64,000 nt of DNA, from assembly GCA_023055505.1 (NCBI GenBank), contig JALIRH010000027.1, positions 1,376,501-1,440,500 of the forward strand. The letters are read 5' to 3'. The notes below the pieces were generated by a model, which saw nothing but the letters and a program-made list of their open reading frames with translations, had not been told where the DNA came from and did no database searches. The position numbers and the translations under genes are program-made. Positions within the stretch are counted from its first letter, which is position 1. Every line of letters begins with the position of its first letter. This stretch comes from Callipepla californica brunnescens (lineage: Eukaryota; Chordata; Aves; Galliformes; Odontophoridae). Positions 60,048 to 64,000 of the stretch are shown piece after piece.

Positions 60048-62139
60048 AAGCTGAAAACTGTATCAGGGAGAAACTCTTTGTGTTTGCAGGGTGATTTTTG
60101 GAAATAGTAACGTGTGTCTATAATATCCTCCCTTACTTGTGGTTATTGTGAATATTGCAGTTAGATAAAGAGGATAGTGTGTAATTGTTAGTGCAGCTGT
60201 TTCCTTGACAGGAGCAGTCAGACTGTAAGTACGTGTTCTGTGCACAACTATACAAGCCTGGGGATGAATATGATCCCCTCTAGACCAGAACTTCCTGTTT
60301 TATTTCTATACTTTTGTGTTAAACCATCTGGTTTTAGACATTTCCATGCTTGTAGAAGAACTTGGTGAGAACCATATTACCACATTTTATTTGACTTCCA
60401 CTCTAAAGCCTTAATTTGTGCAAACATGAATATATACAAATATTTGACAACTTCTGGGCTTGCAATTGGTCTTTGCTTTGAAAACGCCTTTCCCTGGTTT
60501 CTCTTTCCAGCAAAGAGTGTGAGATCTTACGCAGTCATTAGAGGGCTGTGGAGGCTCAGAGCTGTGCAGTTCCTTGCCGTGCCTGTTGGGGAATTATTGA
60601 AGTATGTGCAGAGTAAAACGCTGCTGTTCTGCACTGGTAACTCTCTGCTGTACAACTCCACAGAACATAGAGAAAGGGGAATAATTCTTTCCTAGTACAT
60701 TGCTGCTAGAATTTGGCTGGTCTGAGACCTAAGGAAAGGAAGAGGAATGGCTCTTGTTAATGATTTTTTTTTCTTTCTAAAAAAATAGAGAGCTTTGGAA
60801 CTGTTAGATGCATATATTCTTTGCAATTTCCTTGTGTTGTATGGTCGCTCCTGTAGCACACTGAGTATCCTGAGTGCTTAAAACAACAGTCTCTCCCGAA
60901 ATGAAAGCTGACCTCATGTAGCCGTGTTCCTCCATCATGAGAAGGCCTGGCTGCTAACTCTGAGCAAGAGCCTGTAGGGACTAACAGAGGAGTCCCATGC
61001 CTTAGTGCTGCTCTGAGCCCTCAGTCTGGTCACTAGAGGTTCATCAACACAGCAGCCAGCAGCTCTCTGTAGTTTCTTTTTATTTGCAGCTAAATGACTT
61101 GATGTTACCAAATGAAGATGCTCCGCGCTCATACTGTAGAGAAATTTGTGACATACATATAAATAAGGGGCAATATTTGGAGCCTCATTGCGTAGAGGGA
61201 CACAGGGGAAAGTAACAGTAGATTGCCTGTTGCCTCTGTGGCTGCAGTAAGTCTTGTTTAAAAAGATTGAGAGGATGGATTTAGTAATATAAACCGCTGA
61301 AATACAATGTTTAGGGCGGCAACTCATCATGAAAATTATAAAATACATTTAGCCATTACAAGGGAACTGCATTTAGTGTATTATTATTCTTAGACCGTCT
61401 GTAAGCGACACACACACTGCCTCATGTTTCCTGACATTTCCATTATTTGATTCTGGTTGCAGACATAAATATTATTGCAGAATAGCAAATCAAAACCCAA
61501 AGAAACCAACTCTGTTTACCTTTGAGTTTTTAGAACTAGTATTTATGCATATGTATGAGGGGAGTAACAGTGCATTATTTTGCTGTAAACAAGTTGTCAC
61601 TTTCTGGCTGTCCGTGCAACAAGTTATTTGGCTGGCGACCGTGTTTCAGCAGTAGCAGAAGGTCACCCCAGAAGTGCACAAAAAGGGAAACCAAAGTACT
61701 GGACCACTCTAAGGACAAGACCATCCCATGAGATCAAGTATCAAAGCTGGCAGGAGGCGAGCATTGCCCAGAGATTTTGTTTTTGGGTTTGCATCTCACA
61801 GTGATTTCTCCTTAGTACTTACCCTAGGTATCTAATGCCTGCATATCTCCCCTGTAACAGTGAAATGCAGATTGAAGCCCTTGAAATCAGATGCAGTCAC
61901 GGAAGTGAGCAGAAGTTGGGTCTCTGCGAAAATGGAACATGGCATGCGTATGTCTGCTTATTCTTTCTGAGAGTGACTAAGACAGAGTGCAAGACATCCT
62001 GAAACCATGAAGTGTTAATAACTGGTTTACAGAGGGTACCTAACTTGTGTCAACGTGCTGATCAAGTTAAGCTGAAATCATTTTCTTTGACATCAAAGGG
62101 AAAAATTAACTTTAGTAGAGTTATTTTTCACACAGCAGA

Positions 62140-62360
62140 TTTGTTTTAGCAATATCAAGTAATTTATATATTATTCTGACCGTACCCTATCAATCTCATT
62201 CATTCTGAGAGCCCATTTTCAGTGGAAAATATCAGGAATAATTCCATGGCTACTGAGTTCTTCAGTAATGCCAATTGCAGAGGCTTGTTTGCTTTAGATG
62301 CAGAAGGACTTCTAAGCACATGATTAAGCTGATGGCTATTCCCTTGAATGGCTTAAAGCT
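62140..62360. promoter_or_regulatory. Candidate conserved noncoding element (unverified)
   Basis: Unique block with CAAGTAATTTATATATTATT, GACCGTACCC, CAATCTCATTCATTC, AGTAATGCCAATTGC and CATGATTAAGC. No frame or repeat crosses it. The dense ATTA cores and unique composition resemble an enhancer; conservation is untested. Confidence 0.25.
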
Positions 62361-62479
62361 AACATGTGTTTGTTGATGGTTGGACTGGTTAACTGCCACT
62401 TGCCCATCTAGCTGGCTGCTGGTTGTGCAGGATGGGACGCTATGGTCAGTTGTCTTACAGACATATTTATCATTAGAAA

Positions 62480-62990
62480 ATCATCAACTGAGCTATCGTT
62501 TTTAATTCATTTGAAGATTATTTTTCTTTTAATAGAGGAGAAAACTGCACAATAATGCTGTACTGCTCTGTAAAATATCTACCTGTGATCCAACCTTTTT
62601 TCATACAAAAGACAGACTTATTAATGTCTCAGTGCCGTAGATTGACACAACACATCATTAAAGCTCAGACATAGTCATTACCCCGTGCTACGGATTATTA
62701 ATATTTTCAGTTCTATGAGGACATGGGAGATGTGCTACTGCTGAATGCATTTCTAAGCCCTGTGATGGATTAAAAGAAGGGATGCCTAGATACAAAGACT
62801 AATAATACAGTGCTGGCCCTTTTTAAAGCAGCCTTCTTTCAACATTCAGGGAGATTTTTCTATTGTTCCTCAGAACATGTGCTAATTAAACCGATGGGAG
62901 GATTGAGAGCTAATTGGTGGCAGCATAGGTCTCCAAAAGCACTGTGCTAAAGGGAGGAATAACAGACTTGCTTTTGAAGAGTGAAGTTCT
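62480..62990. promoter_or_regulatory. Candidate conserved noncoding element, long (unverified)
   Basis: About 500 repeat-free bases with TATCGTTTTTAATTC, GACTTATTAATGTC, CATCATTAAAGC, GTCATTACCCCG, GATTATTAATATT, GCTAATTAAACCG and GAGCTAATTGG. CCGTAG at 62635-62640 and CTACGG at 62688-62693 form a small inverted pair, both keeping a CpG. No open frame of note spans the block. It is the longest run of such motifs in the window. Confidence 0.3.
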
Positions 62991-63645
62991 AAGTCAGGAC
63001 ACATGCGGATTCAGTAGACCATAGACTGAACTGGAGCCTAATCCCCAGGAATGGAGCGCTGAGGCTCTCAATGCATACACTAATACAACTGGTGCCAGCG
63101 TGAGGCTGGGGATGGGAGAAATCCTTCTGAGGGGGATTTCTGAAGCATAGCTGATGCTGTTCCTCTACTCAACATGGAATTCAGTTGTAGGTTTGTGTAG
63201 GTGAAACAAACGAGTTACAGGGAGATTTGTGACTGTGTTAGAAATGTCCTCTAGGCAGAACTATGCATCCAGAAGGGTTGCATCCTGTTATGGTGAGCAC
63301 AGAAGAGGTCTCTGCCTTGGGACAGAGTGCCTTACAGCAGCCTGACCAAATACCCTTCCTGCCTTCAGCTTTGCTCAGACACGTGTCCTCAACATGATGG
63401 TGCACATCTCTGTGACTGACTGTCATGAAGGCTCCAGTTCAGTGTTTAACTCATTTACCTCTTCTTTGGCACTACAGTGCTTTTGTAATTATTATTGATT
63501 GAATTGGCATTTTCAGTGCTTAATCCCATTGTATTTTGCTGACCAGGGTAGGTGTTTCAGCCATGTATTTATCTCTGATGCTGTCTATAGACACAATTTG
63601 AGTTCTGTGTATTTTCCTCTTGCCTGCAATCTTTTATTATAAAAG

Positions 63646-63659
63646 TTTCATGCATGAAA
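63646..63659. other. Perfect 14-bp palindrome TTTCATGCATGAAA
   Basis: Self-complementary over 14 bases and centred on ATGCAT, the core of POU-type dimer sites. It lies in unique noncoding sequence. Function is inferred only. Confidence 0.5.
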
Positions 63660-64000
63660 TGAATGAGGTCAGAATAACCTCACTAGGATTGTTGCGTGTT
63701 ATAGAGAGAGCGAGGCCCTGAGAGCCTGGGAGAAGTCTGCTCACACGACCTTTTGCAGCAGCTTGTTGTATTCTGCAGTTGGGAAAGTAACCGAGCTGTG
63801 CACTGTCTGTTCTGTGCTTTGCACATTGCCTTCACTTTCTTGTACTGATGCATTTTAACTGCTAAACTGCACAATTGGCTCTGTTTTTATCTGCTCCTTC
63901 GAGGTTTGCAGGGCTAAGATCTCAGATGGATAATTCCTCCTAACTGCTGTAGCTGTGGTGGTCAGTGGATTTCTGTTATTTTCTGTCAGCTGATAATGTG

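Larger units (their letters stand above)
60048..64000. other. Non-genic unique sequence, 3' part of window
   Basis: No gene or transposable element is recognisable. The minus-strand frame 60935-61348 (137 codons) equals the longest in the window but has no recognisable motif and uses many residues typical of fortuitous frames. Two candidate conserved blocks and a palindrome are listed separately. Confidence 0.55.

Noticed and set aside
60935..61348. 137-codon open frame on the minus strand
   Set aside because: As long as the longest frame here but no recognisable motif, and about the size expected by chance for the maximum over six frames in 64 kb of AT-rich DNA.
62376..62392. GATGGTTGGACTGG resembling the CR1 3' region
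   Set aside because: The diagnostic continuation (ATGATCT...GGTC...CCAACC) is missing.
1..64000. CRISPR arrays, operons, ribosome binding sites, phage or plasmid modules
   Set aside because: The sequence is vertebrate-like with no dense coding and no spaced identical repeats.
1..64000. Endogenous retrovirus or LTR pair
   Set aside because: No long direct repeats, primer-binding-site-like segment or gag/pol-like frames were noticed by eye; a repeat-library search would be more sensitive.
1..64000. tRNA genes
   Set aside because: No GGTTCGAATCC-type B box with a matching A box and cloverleaf was seen; GTTCGAGCC at 36.85 kb lacks the rest.

Overview
This window reads as vertebrate nuclear DNA, most probably from a bird. 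It is AT-rich and CpG-poor. There are no tightly packed open reading frames: the longest ATG-to-stop frames are 137 codons, with stops everywhere else. The only interspersed repeats I recognise are fragments of CR1, the dominant non-LTR retrotransposon of birds and other sauropsids. Four CR1 pieces are visible (near 11.4, 35.1, 43.4 and 50.6 kb). The one at 43.4 kb keeps the typical CR1 3' end with its short ATTCTATGATTC-like tail. CR1 as the only recognised family, low repeat load and short poly(A)/poly(T) tracts fit a bird; a galliform such as chicken or turkey is plausible but not proven from this alone.

I find no gene whose product I can name, and no tRNA, rRNA, CRISPR array or phage/plasmid feature. 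The window behaves like the inside of a very long intron or an intergenic desert. Layout: 0-11 kb is unique sequence with a diverged 50-bp tandem duplication and a G-rich purine tract. 11.4-14.4 kb has a CR1 remnant, an A-rich simple repeat and a stem-loop. 14-28 kb is unique, with short low-complexity runs and several blocks that look like candidate conserved noncoding elements (CNEs). 28.2-28.5 kb has a long pyrimidine tract next to a possible small exon. 29-43 kb is unique apart from one CR1 remnant and a 21-base A run, again with CNE-like blocks. 43.4-50.8 kb has two CR1 pieces and a CNE-like block with an inverted repeat and a strong acceptor-like site. 51-64 kb has two small tandem duplications, homopolymer tracts, several perfect palindromes and more CNE-like blocks.

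The most plausible function is long-range transcriptional regulation of a gene outside the window, or of the gene whose intron this is. The CNE calls rest on composition only: retained CpGs, clustered homeodomain-like TAAT/ATTA cores and absence of repeats. They are hypotheses for a multi-species alignment to decide. I see no evidence of an undescribed multi-gene system, and the findings below are ranked accordingly.
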